Origin: Dryas octopetala
Lineage: Eukaryota; Streptophyta; Magnoliopsida; Rosales; Rosaceae
Assembly: GCA_963921425.1 (NCBI GenBank)
Contig: OY992838.1
Coordinates: 15,562,001 to 15,626,000 of the forward strand
DNA length: 64,000 bases
Direction of reading: 5' to 3'
The notes beneath the pieces are model-generated. The model made no database searches. It saw only the letters and a program-made list of their open reading frames with translations, and had not been told where the DNA came from. Position 1 is the first letter of the stretch; each line of letters starts with the position of its first letter. A program made the translations under genes and the position numbers. This document shows, piece after piece, positions 13,283 to 25,409 of the stretch.

Positions 13283-13653
13283 AGAATGATGTTTGTGAGA
13301 CTTATAGCTGAAACGAAATGAAGATAACAAGAAAATTAGGAAAACGACCAAATGGGAAATTAGAAATTTCATCGCTTAGGCAGATGTGATTAAGCTTTTG
13401 TTTGAATTTACATGAACCCAGATGGAGAAGGAGGATTTAGAACAATTTGGCATGAACCCAAATGTGAAAATCCCAGAAAAGATTCTCATGTGATTAACAA
13501 AAGGAAACCCATTCAAGAATTAGCTACAAAATACCAATATCAGTGGCAATGCTAGATAGAAGCTCTAGTAAATCTGTGATGCAAATGAAGCAGTACCACA
13601 CAAGAATCAAAAGAGAGAAGAGGAAAGAGAGAGAGAGAGAGAGGGAGCTTACA
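12808..13653 (-). other. Probable 5'UTR intron and leader exon of the F-box gene
   Basis: One base upstream of the ATG the minus strand reads ctcacag, a good splice acceptor (exon resumes at 12808). A strong donor, GTAAGC, lies at 13652 after a leader exon ending tttctaact. This would be an intron of about 840 bp holding an AT repeat at 13250-13280 and a GA tract at 13625-13645. Long 5'UTR introns are common in plant genes. No transcript was seen, so this is inference. Confidence 0.5.
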
Positions 13654-13800
13654 GTTAGAAATTTGAATGTGATAGCCTTCGTCAAATTAAATAATGATAA
13701 TGAAATCTGAGAGCCTTTGTCAATTGTCACTGGCTCGCTCTCACAGCCTCAAAGCCTCTCTTGGTGTTTCTGAACGAACCATATATATCCACACTCCAGA
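13654..13800 (-). promoter_or_regulatory. Candidate core promoter of the F-box gene
   Basis: On the minus strand a TATA-like stretch, ggatatatatgg, lies at 13779-13790, roughly 130 nt before the leader-exon donor. A GA/CT microsatellite sits just upstream at 13797-13817. This places transcription start near 13750 by the usual spacing. Other initiation sites are possible. Confidence 0.4.
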
Positions 13801-14019
13801 GAGAGAGAGAGAGAGACAGAGTCTTCGTGGGGAGGCGCGCTTGTTAACGTTTGGGGGTCATTTCAAAATTCAAAAAGCTTTTGTTAACGTTTTTCATTCT
13901 GTTTTTAGTTTTTAAACTGGCAACAAAATTTCAGACAACAAAAAATACTTGAAACAATTGTTTTCAAAAATCAATTTTTAAAAATATTTTCAACTTCTAA
14001 TTGTATTTCTTACTTTGAA

Positions 14020-14539
14020 AAAATTTAAGGCTTTTTTTCATAAATACCATCTAGACTATAGGGGGTGTGCTCTCGTACCACCTAAACTTTTTTTCTTGCC
14101 AATTTACCACCTGAAGTATCAATATGTGCCAATATGGCACTTACAGTCAATTTTTCTATTAAATCAACTTTTTCCTCAAACTTCTTAGTTTGCCCTTAAA
14201 TATAATTAAGAAGAGAGAGGGAAGCAGGAGAGGAAAGGAGGCCGGCATCGTCGATGATGAGTCGGCGTCGGGGGTGAGGGTGGGTTGGCTGGGTTTTTTT
14301 TTTTTTTTTTTTTTTTTAAGTGTATTTGGATTTTAGTTTTGGTTTTCAGATATTTTATAATATGAATTGATAATATTACCCTTCAAGTTAACAGAAAATT
14401 GACAAAAATAGATGACAGGTGTCACATTGGCACACATTGATACTTCAGGTGGTAATTTGGCAAGAAAAAAAGTTTGGGTGGTATGAGAGTACACCCCCTA
14501 TAGTCGAGCTGGTATTTGAGTAAAAAATCCAAAATTTAA
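14020..14539. mobile_element. Mutator-like MITE with long inverted ends and 9-bp duplication
   Basis: The element occupies 14029-14530 (502 bp). The 9-mer aaaatttaa flanks it at 14020-14028 and 14531-14539. The two ends are inverted copies over about 115 bp: the left reads ggctttttttcataaatacc, and the right read backwards ggattttttactcaaatacc, both continuing into an actatagggggtg block. Long inverted ends with a 9-bp duplication are typical of Mutator-like elements. The core has a purine-rich part and a T run at 14290-14317. No protein is encoded. Confidence 0.88.
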
Positions 14540-15020
14540 AGTTTGAATCTCCAAACCATTTATAATTCTACAATAATTTTTAATTGTTTTCATTTTTAAA
14601 ATTTGAGTAGATCCTCTCTATTCAAAAATAAAACAATGTTATTATTATCAAAAGAGTTTTCTATTTTTAGTTTTCTCTTAAATATTTTTCTGGTTTTGGA
14701 GAATAAAAAACTTGAAGATATTATCAAACAAGACCAGATATTTTTCCTTTCTTGTTGGGTTTTTCCCTTTTGTCTTTTAACTTTTAATTGTTGGGTTTTT
14801 CAATTTAAAATCAACCCATAAAGTCGAATTGAACCCTCCCTATGTGTATAGGTGTCCTAACCCGGCCTAATTTTTCCTTATTTATTACTGCCCTATAAAT
14901 TTCTTTTTCAACTTATTTAAATAGAATTTATGATTTCTTCTTCGATGTTGACATATTTTACCAAAGACCAAGTAACAAAGGAGGGACCTTGGTAGTGTAG
15001 AGCTCGGTTTTCTAAGAACA
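14540..15020. other. AT-rich non-genic spacer
   Basis: No gene or repeat structure is supported. One small open frame at 14603-14821 is phenylalanine-rich and has the composition of its surroundings. Confidence 0.5.
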
Positions 15021-17475
15021 ACGATGTTTGGTTGGTGAAAATCAGAGTTCGGGAGAACCATTTATGAATTTCTAAAGTTGAATAAATCGTTTTAGGTTAT
15101 TATTTAATTTTCTGAAATTTAATTTGAGAAGTTGGAATTTTCATAAAAATTTCGGAGTTTAAAATATTGTTTTGAGGCCTTAGATAAATAGTACTTAGTC
15201 ATACGAGTCCATAGATCAAGTAAAATATTCCAAATGTATTTTTGGTGAACTATTTAAGTTTTAGAAAATAGGAAAATAGAAAAAAAAAAATATTCCTATC
15301 ATTGACGTGGTGTGATCTGGAGCATAGATCAAGTCTATCGGATGGACAAAAACGCATTAAGCTAAAAGGCATTGATTACATAGGTGAAGGAACACCAAAG
15401 ACTCAATACATACGCGATTTGAGACTAAAACGACAACAAATCCTAACCGCTCGTCCGAACATGTCTTTATGCCCAATCCTTCAACCCACGTGCGTGACCC
15501 GGATTCGCACCTCGACTCGGTTCTCTATCTGTACTTAATCTACAACCCAATTTCCCTACCCATTTTTGGTCGGATCATCACCCATTTACCCATTTACACT
15601 CATAGTGCGACCCGCCGAATTCTGCCCAACCCGATTCGATTTTAACCCTTATATCAACATTTTTCACCCATTTTCAGCCCTAGATTTCATCTTTCAATCT
15701 CATCCATCCATTGTCAAACTCAATCTCCACCATCAAGTGCCCATCTCCACTCTTATAAATAGGAGGCCACCCCCTTCTCATTTCACTATTTTTAGCTAAG
15801 TTTCAGTTGAGAGCATCTCTCTCTAGAATTGTGAAGAAGTACCATATTTTTCATATTTTTTCAATTATACCCTTGAGACATACCAATTGTTCGGAGTCTC
15901 TTAGTTCAAAAATTATCTTGGAACAAGCTTCATTTTTGAAATAGTTCATAGTTTAATATTTGATTGTTTTGTTCCATTTGGTGTCTAATAAGGATTTTGC
16001 ACTCGGAACATAACAATCAATTATTTGACAATTTGTAGGGAGACTATGCCGAAATTCTGACCCGCCCCGAAGGTAAGACACACCAATTAATGAGATACCT
16101 TGAGAACTTTGAACTTGGTTAAGTTAATTAGATTAAGTTTGTAATTAATTAGGCTTCAATCCCTAGCTTGTATTAGCTTGTTGATTTGTTTTGGTTGGGG
16201 ATTTAAGCAAATGAGGTCTACAACTAGGTGTTTTTCTCAACCCTAGCCTTCTCTATTTACTTATTTTTGGATTTAATTATTAAGCATGTTTAATTAATTT
16301 AGTTGGATTTAATTATTAATTAAACATGTTTAATTACTAATTAAACATGTTTAATTACTCAGTTAATTTGGATAATTTATTTTATCAAAGGTTATTGTTT
16401 GTTAAAGAAATTCAATTGGATTAATTCAAAGTGAGTTATAGAATTGCTATAAACTAAGACATGTTTATCCTTGTCAATCAATCAACCTAATTATATTGAG
16501 GCCACATCAATGATAACCAAACAACGTAATAACTACGGTCAGTCTATGAGCACATGGGCATTTGATACTGAGTCAGAGCTCCCTCATATTTGATCAACCT
16601 CCTCGACCTAAGTTAAAATTGGACTTAAGTAGAAACCCTTAGGTTTTCCGAAAGTACAGAAGTATGGTCTTAGTAAACTGGTTTCTAGGACATTCTGGTA
16701 ACGGATGACTGAAAGGAAAGGTCATGCTGGAACTATACCTGATTTTCCTTATGAACTAAGTTATTGTCACGTTTGGTTTTCCAATTGCACGGGAAGGAGA
16801 TTTAAGTATTGTTTGTGTTGTGAAGAAGCAAGAAAAGTTGAAAGCTTGGACTCCAGGTAGGGACAACTCACACCCTGTATTGTTGGAACTTGTGCGTGTG
16901 TGTGTGTATGACAACTGTATATTTTCAATGTTATTTATTATTGTGAACGTTGCATCTATCTATGCATGTTGCTTGGTTTTTCGCATATATTGGTATTGAT
17001 TAGATGATTTGAGAGTAAAGGGTTATGCTTTTGTGACTTTGGGTTTCGATCCCCAAAACTTCCGGAGGGGTTTGTACGAACTAGCTAGCCCTAGTCTAGT
17101 TGTCTAGTTGGAAGGTGAGCTTATGGAGTACATATATACCATGTAAAATGCTACTCTTGCTACGATACCGAATGTTGAATGTTAGTAAGCATAGTTGTTC
17201 GTTTTGTGATAGATCATTAGGTAATATATAACTTTTGAACTCAAGGTCCTGAACAATTTATGGAAATCTGCTTGAGCATGTGTTTCAACTCTTAAACTTC
17301 AGTTTTGGTTATTGATGGTGATCTTTTATTTTACGGTTAAATATTTTAACTGCTTTTCAAACCCAGATAGGATCCCTTAAGGGGAACCAATGAACGTATG
17401 TAATGCTTACCATATACTATTCTTTTGCAAATCACCTAGTGGTTGACAATCTTGATTAAGTTGGGTGTGACAGTT
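15020..17475 (+). mobile_element. Probable long solo LTR of a Ty3/gypsy element
   Basis: The stretch has no long frame but shows LTR traits. A promoter-like cttataaatagg lies at about 15753, followed by a CT-rich leader, and the right end is gggtgtgaca at 17466-17475. The length (about 2.4 kb) fits the long LTRs of the plant Tekay/Del group, and words such as gaaaatcagagttcgggag near its start are reminiscent of that group. I could not place the left border exactly and saw no target duplication or internal region, so a solo LTR or a fragment is the best reading. Age is not estimable without a partner. Confidence 0.4.
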
Positions 17476-17639
17476 GTATATCTTGGTTGGCGTCCTGAGG
17501 TCCTTCTTCTTTTCCCTCAATCCATATCCATGTCTTTTGTTGCTCCTGCATGTTAATCTTTTGTTTTATTCTTTCAAGTCTGTATATATTATGAACGTCA
17601 ATCAACTTTATGTTTGAGTTTATTTTGTTTGTAAATATT

Positions 17640-18430
17640 TTTAAACTTAATTTTCATTCTGTTTGCAAAAACTTGGCCACTATCTTGTAGATAATTATAC
17701 ATAGGCTTATTGGCCTAAATTTTGTCACCCATATAGGCCTTTTGGTTTTAGGGATTAGAGCAATTAAGGTGTTATTGAAGACCTTAACACTTTCATGCCT
17801 ATTGAGAATGGTAAGGCACTGAGAGCACATGGTATCCCCAACCAGTGTGAAAAAAAAAAAAAATGCTGGTAAAAGAAGGCTGGCATTCCCGTCATAACCT
17901 GGGGCCTTTGTAGGCCCATTTGAAAATGCCCTTTCAACCTCAGCACGAGCAAATGGTTGCAAAAGATGCTGGTTCGTATCTACTAGCTGTCACTTTTGGC
18001 TCAATGTTCTTAAGCACTCGATCAATATTTCGTACACTTGAAGTATCAAAATTATGGCTCATAACAATAACAAAAAAAAAAAAAAAACTCTCCAATCTTA
18101 TTGTTGTATGTGTGCTGGTTATTATTGTCATTGAACAAACCCATAATTTTACTTTTCTCCGAACATCTCCAAATGTCTTTGGATTCCACACCAATAATAG
18201 TTGTGCGTAATTTATAATAGTATTCAAACGTCCATGTGGGAATGTAGTTTTTGCCCATGTCTCATCAATGACTTGTACACAACCTGAGTCTTTGATCCCC
18301 ATTTGTTCAAAGTGGAAGCAGTCTTGCCACCACTCACTAGCCCCATCTAGACTTACAGTTAATGCTTTTGTTAATATTGGAAAGTGGTCTAAACAAGTTG
18401 CAACAAGATGGTGAGTTAATACATAAGAAA
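17640..18430 (-). mobile_element. L1-type LINE fragment (endonuclease end to reverse-transcriptase start)
   Basis: Read on the minus strand, the piece starts with a relic of the endonuclease end (CLDHFPIL near 18390, matching the usual S-DH-P motif). It continues through the linker (FHFEQMGIKDSGC, then VWNPKTFGDVRRKVK) and reaches the N-terminal reverse-transcriptase motifs KAPGYDG, NTLIALIPKT and FRPISLC near 17660-17900. Both ends are missing: 5' sequence before the endonuclease end and everything after the first RT motifs. Frameshifts and short A/T-run insertions (for example at 17850 and 18072) interrupt it, so it is dead. Confidence 0.85.
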
Positions 18431-19680
18431 ATAATCCAAAAAGATCGAACCTCTATTCACCAGGCACCTTTGAGAAATGTTAGCTAAAATGGCTTTCTCT
18501 AAGAACAAGGAACCATGGGATATTTGAGATTTTGAATCATCAGTAATTATAAGTTTGTTCTATAAACCTGCATATATATATATAATTTTTTTTTTCTTTC
18601 TACAGCATGTAGCCCCCTATAGCTATCTTTTGTGAACATATGTATACCAGTTTAATCTCTCATAATGTGTAGAAAATTGAGTGGGGAAAGCTAAGATCAT
18701 TAGACAGGAATTATGTGCCCCAAATTGTTTAAGGTTTGGAGTATGTGCCCCTAATCTCTGATAATGCTTTCATGCAAAATATGCAATTATGTGCCCCAAA
18801 TTGTTTGAAGTTTGGAGTTTCAGTCATATTCATGTGGTGGGTTAGGGTCATCACTTTCCTCCTTTAGATAATGAGAAATGTAGAGAATTTGGTTTAATTA
18901 AAATGATTGGCTTCTTATTTATAAGAACGTTACAAGCTAATCACAATTTGACACCTGCTCAAATTTTTTATCCCCCTTTTTTTTCTCTAATGACCAATTC
19001 CTTAGAAGTGATCTTGATATAGCTTGGAGCACTAGAAAATTTTAATTTTTATATCTTAATTACAAGTGATCTTAATATACATACTTCATAAGATATTGCT
19101 AGGATATGTGGGTCTCCTCTCACTAACAATTTGGGTAAATTACCTTGGTGTTCCTTTAGTGCATTCTAGGATCACTAAAGACACTTATTCTGAGGTAGTT
19201 GTGATGCAGTACAATCAGCCAAGGTTTACAAACGTAAACCTAAAAGAACAAGAAGCCTGGAATCCACCAGGAAATTGAGAGAAAACCTCATCAATTAGTT
19301 TAATAAAATAATAATAGAATAATTCGGCTAACAATTGTAAAAATTGCTTAAGTACGCTTAAAGAAACCCTAGGGCGCAAACAACCATATAATTAAGGCCC
19401 ACGGGTAATTACAAACCCAAATAAAATATAAACGAAAATAAATAAAATGTCTAAAAGTTTAGAATGCAGTTTTGAGGCCCTAAACGATCTCGGATGGCCG
19501 AAAAAGCCCATATGTCATAGCGTCGCGATGAGTTTGACTCGTCTCGCGATTCCCTTCGAAACGATATGCATTAGTACCACTTTCAGAGCCAAACCCTCCG
19601 ACTAGTAGAAATCATTTCCCAAATTTCTTGGGTTTGCAACGATCAAGCTGTTGCATAAACTTCTCCGCCATCCGTTCTGC
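18431..19680. other. Non-genic region with local duplications
   Basis: The phrase ttatgtgccccaaattgttt occurs at about 18713 and 18785, a local duplication some 72 bp apart. The stretch 19230-19670 contains LTR-like words (cccacgggtaattac, catagcgtcgcgatgag) but no boundary or coding domain. No gene is supported. Confidence 0.45.
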
Positions 19681-19683
19681 ATC

Positions 19684-21265
19684 AAGTTGTGAAAGTGCAA
19701 CAGAGGCTTGCTGCTTGGAAAAGCCACACTCTTTTCATGGCTGGAAGGTTGGTGATCGAATCTTCAATCTGTGACAGCTGCCCTTCATATCTACACAATG
19801 CAAACTGTTGAGCTTCTTGTCTCTGTTTGTTACAAGCTGGATAGACTCAATAGAGACTTCTTGTGGGGCCATACTGAAGAGAAGTCTAAAGGGCATCTAC
19901 CTAGCTGGGATATGGTTTGCCAACCTAAGGCTTTGGTGGTTTGGGGTTGAAGAAAACCAGGCTTTATTGGCTAAGACTGGCTAGAACCTGTTGCATCATG
20001 ATAATGGTCTATGGGCTCAGGTTCTTTATGGCTCCCAGCTTCTCTCTAAGAACATTCATTGGAAGATTGGTTCAGGATTTCAAATTCTTTTCTAGAAAGA
20101 TTCTTGGCTTAATTGTGGTCCTCTTGAGCAATTTGCCTTATTTCCTTTACTTGAGGAGAGTCTTTTTATGACTGTTAATGATTTTATGCTTAATCATGGT
20201 TGGAATGTGGATTGGCTTCAATTTTGTCTTCCTCTTGAGATTGTTGAGAAAATTCATTCTATACATGCTGGGTTTGCTAATAGTGGAGATGATAAGTGCA
20301 TTTGGGGCCCTACAGTTGAACAGGCATGTGCTCCCAAGCTGAAGACCTTCCTTTGGCTTCTCTTTCACGATAGAATTCTCACTAACATGCAAAGATTTCG
20401 AAGAAATTTGACCTCCAATCCCAACTGCCCCTCCTATTCTGCCTTCCCAGAGACCGTGGAGCACCTCTTCAGACGTTGTAGGCATACTCTTAGAATCTGG
20501 AATGCTCTCGGTATGCACATTGAGTTTGTTCCATCTTTAGCTTTGGATTTTGAGAGTTGGCACATGGTGAATCTTCAATCCAAGTATGTTGGAGCTTATG
20601 AGCTTCCCTGCCCTCTCATTTTTGGTAACTACCCTCTGGTACTGTTGGAAGTGGAGGTGTAGTGCTGTTTTTTCTGAAGGTTTTGTTTATCCTTCTTGTC
20701 CTCATACTATTATCTTGCAGTATGTTAGAGAATGGTTTGCTGCCAATTTTTCTATGAGTAATAGAGTTCCAAGTCAGCAGGTGTTAGTTCATTGGACTGC
20801 TCCTATTCAGGGATGCTTTAAGCTTAGTGGGGATGGTAGTTGCCTTTGTGTTAGTGGGAAGGTGGGTGTGGGTGGTTTAATCCGAGATAGCTTGGGTGGA
20901 TGGATTAAAGAGTTTGCCAACAATTTGGGTGTGGGAAGCATCCTGGCGGCTGAGCTTTGGAGTCTCTTTAAAGGCCTTTGCATTGCTTGGGATGAGGGTT
21001 GCAGGCATGTGGAGGTTGAATGTGACTCCAGCACTGGGGATAATCATTATTTCTTTAGCCTTATCAGCTGTTGCAGGGAGTTGATTAATAGACTTGTTCT
21101 ATAAGCCATATTTACAGGGAGGCCAATTGTGCTGCTGACCATTTAGCAAGGATTAGTCATGGGCTTGATTTGGGTCTGCATATGTTCTCTCCCCTCCCTT
21201 CTATTCTTTCTATCCTAGTTGATAATCATATAAGTCTGGGTAGGATCATAACTCTTATCATGTAA
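19684..21265 (+). mobile_element. 5'-truncated L1-type LINE with RNase H domain
   Basis: The fragment starts inside the RT C-terminal region, with VQQRLAAWK and then YTMQTVELL and KLDRLNRDFLWG at 19690-19880. It continues into the zinc-binding RT domain (zf-RVT: PKLKTFLWLLFHDRILT, then C-x5-HLFRRC) at about 20330-20480. It ends with an RNase H-like domain at 20790-21060, with GDGSC, LAAELWSLFKGL and VECDSS. That order is the 3' half of plant L1 LINEs. Several stops and at least one frame change (around 20640) show it is inactive. It is in the opposite orientation to the fragment at 17640-18430, so the two are separate insertions. Confidence 0.88.
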
Positions 21266-21484
21266 TTTTCTTATCTTTTTTCTTCTTCACCGTCGAAGCC
21301 CACCCCCCACCCTTTCTCTTCTTCTTCTTCCCCCCACCCCAACCACCTCCCCCCGAGCCCTCCCCTCCTCTAATCTCCGACTCCTCTCTCCTTGCCACCT
21401 CCCAATCCCTCCTCCCTCTCCTCCCCGCATGCACCACCTACAAACAGCCACCACCTGCAGACAGCCAAAACAGCCACCACCACA

Positions 21485-21577
<93 letters not shown>

Positions 21578-22110
21578 AGCAGACAGCCAAAAATAAAAAA
21601 TTGCAGCGGGTTCGGCGGACCAATGCCGAACCCGATGGTTTCGTTCGACAAGTACCCGCCGAATAGAATAGGATTGTTCGGTGGATACCAACTGAACGAA
21701 ACCACCGAACCCGCTCCAATTTTATTTTTTTTAAGTTTTCTTCTCTCCGGTGCGCGATGGTGAGCTAGCTGGAGGAGCAGTTGTGAGTGGGCAGGAGAGA
21801 GGGGGTGGGTCGGGTTAGGGTGGGGATGGGGGTGGGGGAGGGAGGGAGGTGGTCGGGGTAGGGGAAGAAAAAGAAGAGAGTGGGGGTGGGGAAAGAGAGA
21901 GCAAGAGAGAGAAAGGGAGAGGGGAGAGAGGAGAGAAGGGCAGGGAGGGGGAGGGGGTGGGGTGGTCGCCGGTGGGGGTAGGCTGCTTGGCGTGGTCGGG
22001 GATGGGTGTGTGCTGGAGAGAGGAGAGCTGGGGAGGGAGGTGATTGGGGATGGGCGTGTGGCTGTGTGTTGTGTGTTTTTTTTTTTTTCTGTTTAGGAAG
22101 GGTGTGCAAA
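21266..22110. repeat. Low-complexity block with (CT)n microsatellite and purine-rich tract
   Basis: A near-perfect CT repeat of about 44 units runs from 21487 to 21575. At 21604-21718 an inverted pair of GGGTTCGG/CCGAACCC words brackets about 110 bp. A G/A-rich tract follows at 21780-22075. Open frames across these parts encode only Ser-Leu, Arg-Glu or Pro-rich strings and are artefacts of the repeats. No gene is supported. Confidence 0.7.
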
Positions 22111-22755
22111 TAGCAGCCCTCTATATATATTACAATTTCATATCACTTTACATGATATTCATACATTGGACATTAAAAATAAAAAATAAAACCTAAAAAA
22201 AAAAAATACTCTGTCCAATAAAATAATGACACATAAGATGAGATATAAATGTGAAATAATTAGCATTATTGTATATATACATACTTCATCAAAAGACAGT
22301 GTTAAGCATCCCTCTGTTTTCATTTCACAGTTCAACTCTTTCAATAGATATAACATTCAATAAATACATCCAAATGGGGGCCTGGTTACCAAGTGGCATT
22401 GTACGCCTGCCTACCACAACAGTTCTAGTCATTTGTAATGTGCCATGCAATGCATTTCTTAAATCTTAAACGACACTTTACTTAAACGTAGCAGGTCACC
22501 TTGTTGAACAAAATGCATGTTTTAAAACTTAACATCCATAAATGAAGCTGATGTAAACATAGAAAATCCAAAAGCAGAAATAGGTAAAAAAATGGATTTC
22601 ACTATTAAAGAGCTATCTTACAGAAAAAAAATATATATATATTTAAAACAAAATAATGATCTGAACCAGATTCCTCTTACAGGTTGGATTCATGTAGAAC
22701 GGGATTTCCTCTCAGCATTTTTAGAGCCCATCAAATCTGTTCAACAGTGTCATTC
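22111..22755. other. AT-rich spacer and probable TAD3 3' UTR
   Basis: No gene is seen. The part next to 22756 probably contains the 3' UTR of TAD3 on the minus strand. No clear polyadenylation signal stands out against the AT-rich background. Confidence 0.45.
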
Positions 22756-25378
22756 TCATTTGTACTCAGCAATTGAAGTTTCATCCCTACCAAAGACTTG
22801 TACAGGCACCAAGACCCTGAAAACAGCATAGTGATGATTTAAGCTTCTTTCCCCTTGGAGTCTGTGAACAGTACCCAATGCCCCTGCATTTGGGTTTGGG
22901 AACGCAAAGAATATACGCCTAATTCTCTGATGGATAAGTGCCATTGCACACCTTTAATAAGAATAGAATTTAGAATATTAGAATATTGAACATAATAACA
23001 AAACTTAACAGGATGAACACAAACTCAGATGTCCAGTAGAAAAAAGTTTGCGGAGAGAAAGAGAGAGAGATCTCCATTGCACAGACAACAATTTTATGAC
23101 TGCAATACAAAGGCTTAACACATAGCTTAAAGATAATGCTGTTTTCTTTAATAAAAATTCTTTCCGCAAATTATTTAGTGTGTACAAATGATGCACCACA
23201 GTTGGTAAATAATGCTAGTTATATATAAATGCACATTCTATTAAATAAAACAACAAAGAGAGAGTTTACCGATGGAAGAGATCAAGATGATAAGACCTAC
23301 TCGATCAAGCCTAGCGATGAAAAAGAGTGAATAACCTAAGGACAGGATGTCGAATCATGCCTAGGTTTCCAGACCTTTGATAGATCTTAGAGAGGAAAGA
23401 AATCAAATAATGAACAGTCCAAATTTCTATCCCGCAGGATTTTAGAACACCTATGAGGGTATGGAAAGGATTATGATTAGCCATATTTCAAATGTCAACT
23501 AGGTTCAGATACATTGACCAGTGTAAAGGATGCTGATGATAGCAGTGCTAAAATGAAGTCCCTATCCAGCATCCCTCAGGAAGCATGTATACGCAGTGTA
23601 AAGAGTTGAATTAATAAACAGAAATAGTATCTCTTTAACTAACAATTAGTACAACATTTTATTGTGATGCAGCCCATACAAACTACTACGAATAAAAGCA
23701 AATGGAATCCTACCCAATCAAATTTTTATGGAACCATAATTATCATTTGGACTATACATAAGCATAAAAAGTTAAAAGCTAAGTTACTATCAGGGGACCT
23801 GAAAAATTTAGGGACAGAAAAGAAATATAAACTGACTTTCATGAACTTACATTATGCATGGCTCCCAAACAAGGTAGATGTCAAAACCTGTACACAGATA
23901 AGGCCTGGCTGATAAAGAACTGGAAGCTACACCATTAGCATCCAGATTGTTGTCACCGTTAACCTGAATAGAAAATAAAACTCTTAATATAAATTTGTAC
24001 ACTACAAGTCATCCAAGAACTCAAGTGTCGAAAGGAAATGTTAGTGTATAAGTTCTGGTTGTCCTGCAATTTCAATACTTGTGTGAAAATGAGATGCTTC
24101 ACAAGGTTCATATTCAAAGCAATAGGAAAACCTTACAGTACCGGCCCACTTTACTGAAATTGTAAAAGATTCCATGAGATAAAATATATAAGGGAGATTT
24201 TCAGGGAAATGCTAAACTATATTAGAGTGAAAAACCTGGTTGAAAATCAATATATCATCTCTAACAAATTGCAGGGAACAATGATGTGGGTAAGAGAGTT
24301 TTCATAAAAAAAACAGATGTCCCCCATCCCAAAAAAAAATAAACGGAGAAAAGATCTACTAAATGATGGAAAGTGAATAGACGCTAGACAATCCCCCCTC
24401 ACCCTCATTTAGTGGTCTCCAGAAACTCACAATTGTAGAATTGGTCTTCTGTCTTTTTGCTGGAGAGCCTGCAGAATAAGACTGCATGTGGTCCGTTTCA
24501 ATAGACTTATCATGGATTTTTCCCAAACTGGGGAAAAGATGTCTGTCCCTGGCAGCAGAAGATTCAATAGCAACAATTGCAGCATGATGTAAAGGGTGCC
24601 AATAACATGAACTCATGTCTGCTTGTTGCTCAGCCCATTGCCAAGGATATAAACAAGAAACACCAGTATATAATTGTTCTGATTTGTCCAAAGATTGCAC
24701 AGTTTCATGGCTCAATACTCCATCTGAATCACTATGGGGAACAGACACTTCTAGCTTCTTAGAGCAGCTGGTTTCAAGGGTGATCTTGTTTGTGGGAGTA
24801 TATGAAGAGCAAGTTTGATCACATGCAATAGTGATTACCTGCTTAACTGAAGGATCCACTATTACTGCAGCATTAACTTCCTGACATAGAGTGAAGGAGG
24901 AGGGTTATACAGAAGCACCAATCACAGACTTAGAGGTATACTAATAATGAATCTTAGTGTCACCTTTCCTATCACTCAAATTAACATGCAACAATATGAG
25001 TGATGCACCAGCTTCTGAGGGGTGAAATGTAGGTAAACAGGCCGAAAATAAAAATTACTAGATGTACATATGTCCTGACAACATTGCTTTTTAATTCCCA
25101 TAAAAAAATAATAGACATCCCCCACAACCCCAATATGAGGCTTCAATTTAAGACCAAACCAAAACACCATTTACGAAAACCTGCTTAAATAACCAATCCA
25201 CAGCCAGAAGGGCTTTCTTGTAATGAAAAATATTCTCAAAACTCCCTAAAGAAACAGAAAAATTAAGGGGTGTGTGTGTAGTGGTGGTGATGGTGGGGGG
25301 GACTGCCTCCACATGCAAATAAGCTCTGTAAGGAGGCATAAAAACATCACAAAAAAGGGAGGTGTGTATGTATGTGTA

Positions 25379-25409
<31 letters not shown>

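Noticed and set aside
15302-15799. Two small host genes
   Set aside because: They lie in a probable long LTR; the TATA-like word at about 15753 is better explained as the LTR promoter.
21370-22109. Frames over the CT microsatellite and GA-rich tract, including Arg-Glu repeats
   Set aside because: Translation of simple repeats only.
24577-24818. Plus-strand frames opposite TAD3 exon 6
   Set aside because: Antisense shadows of a conserved exon.
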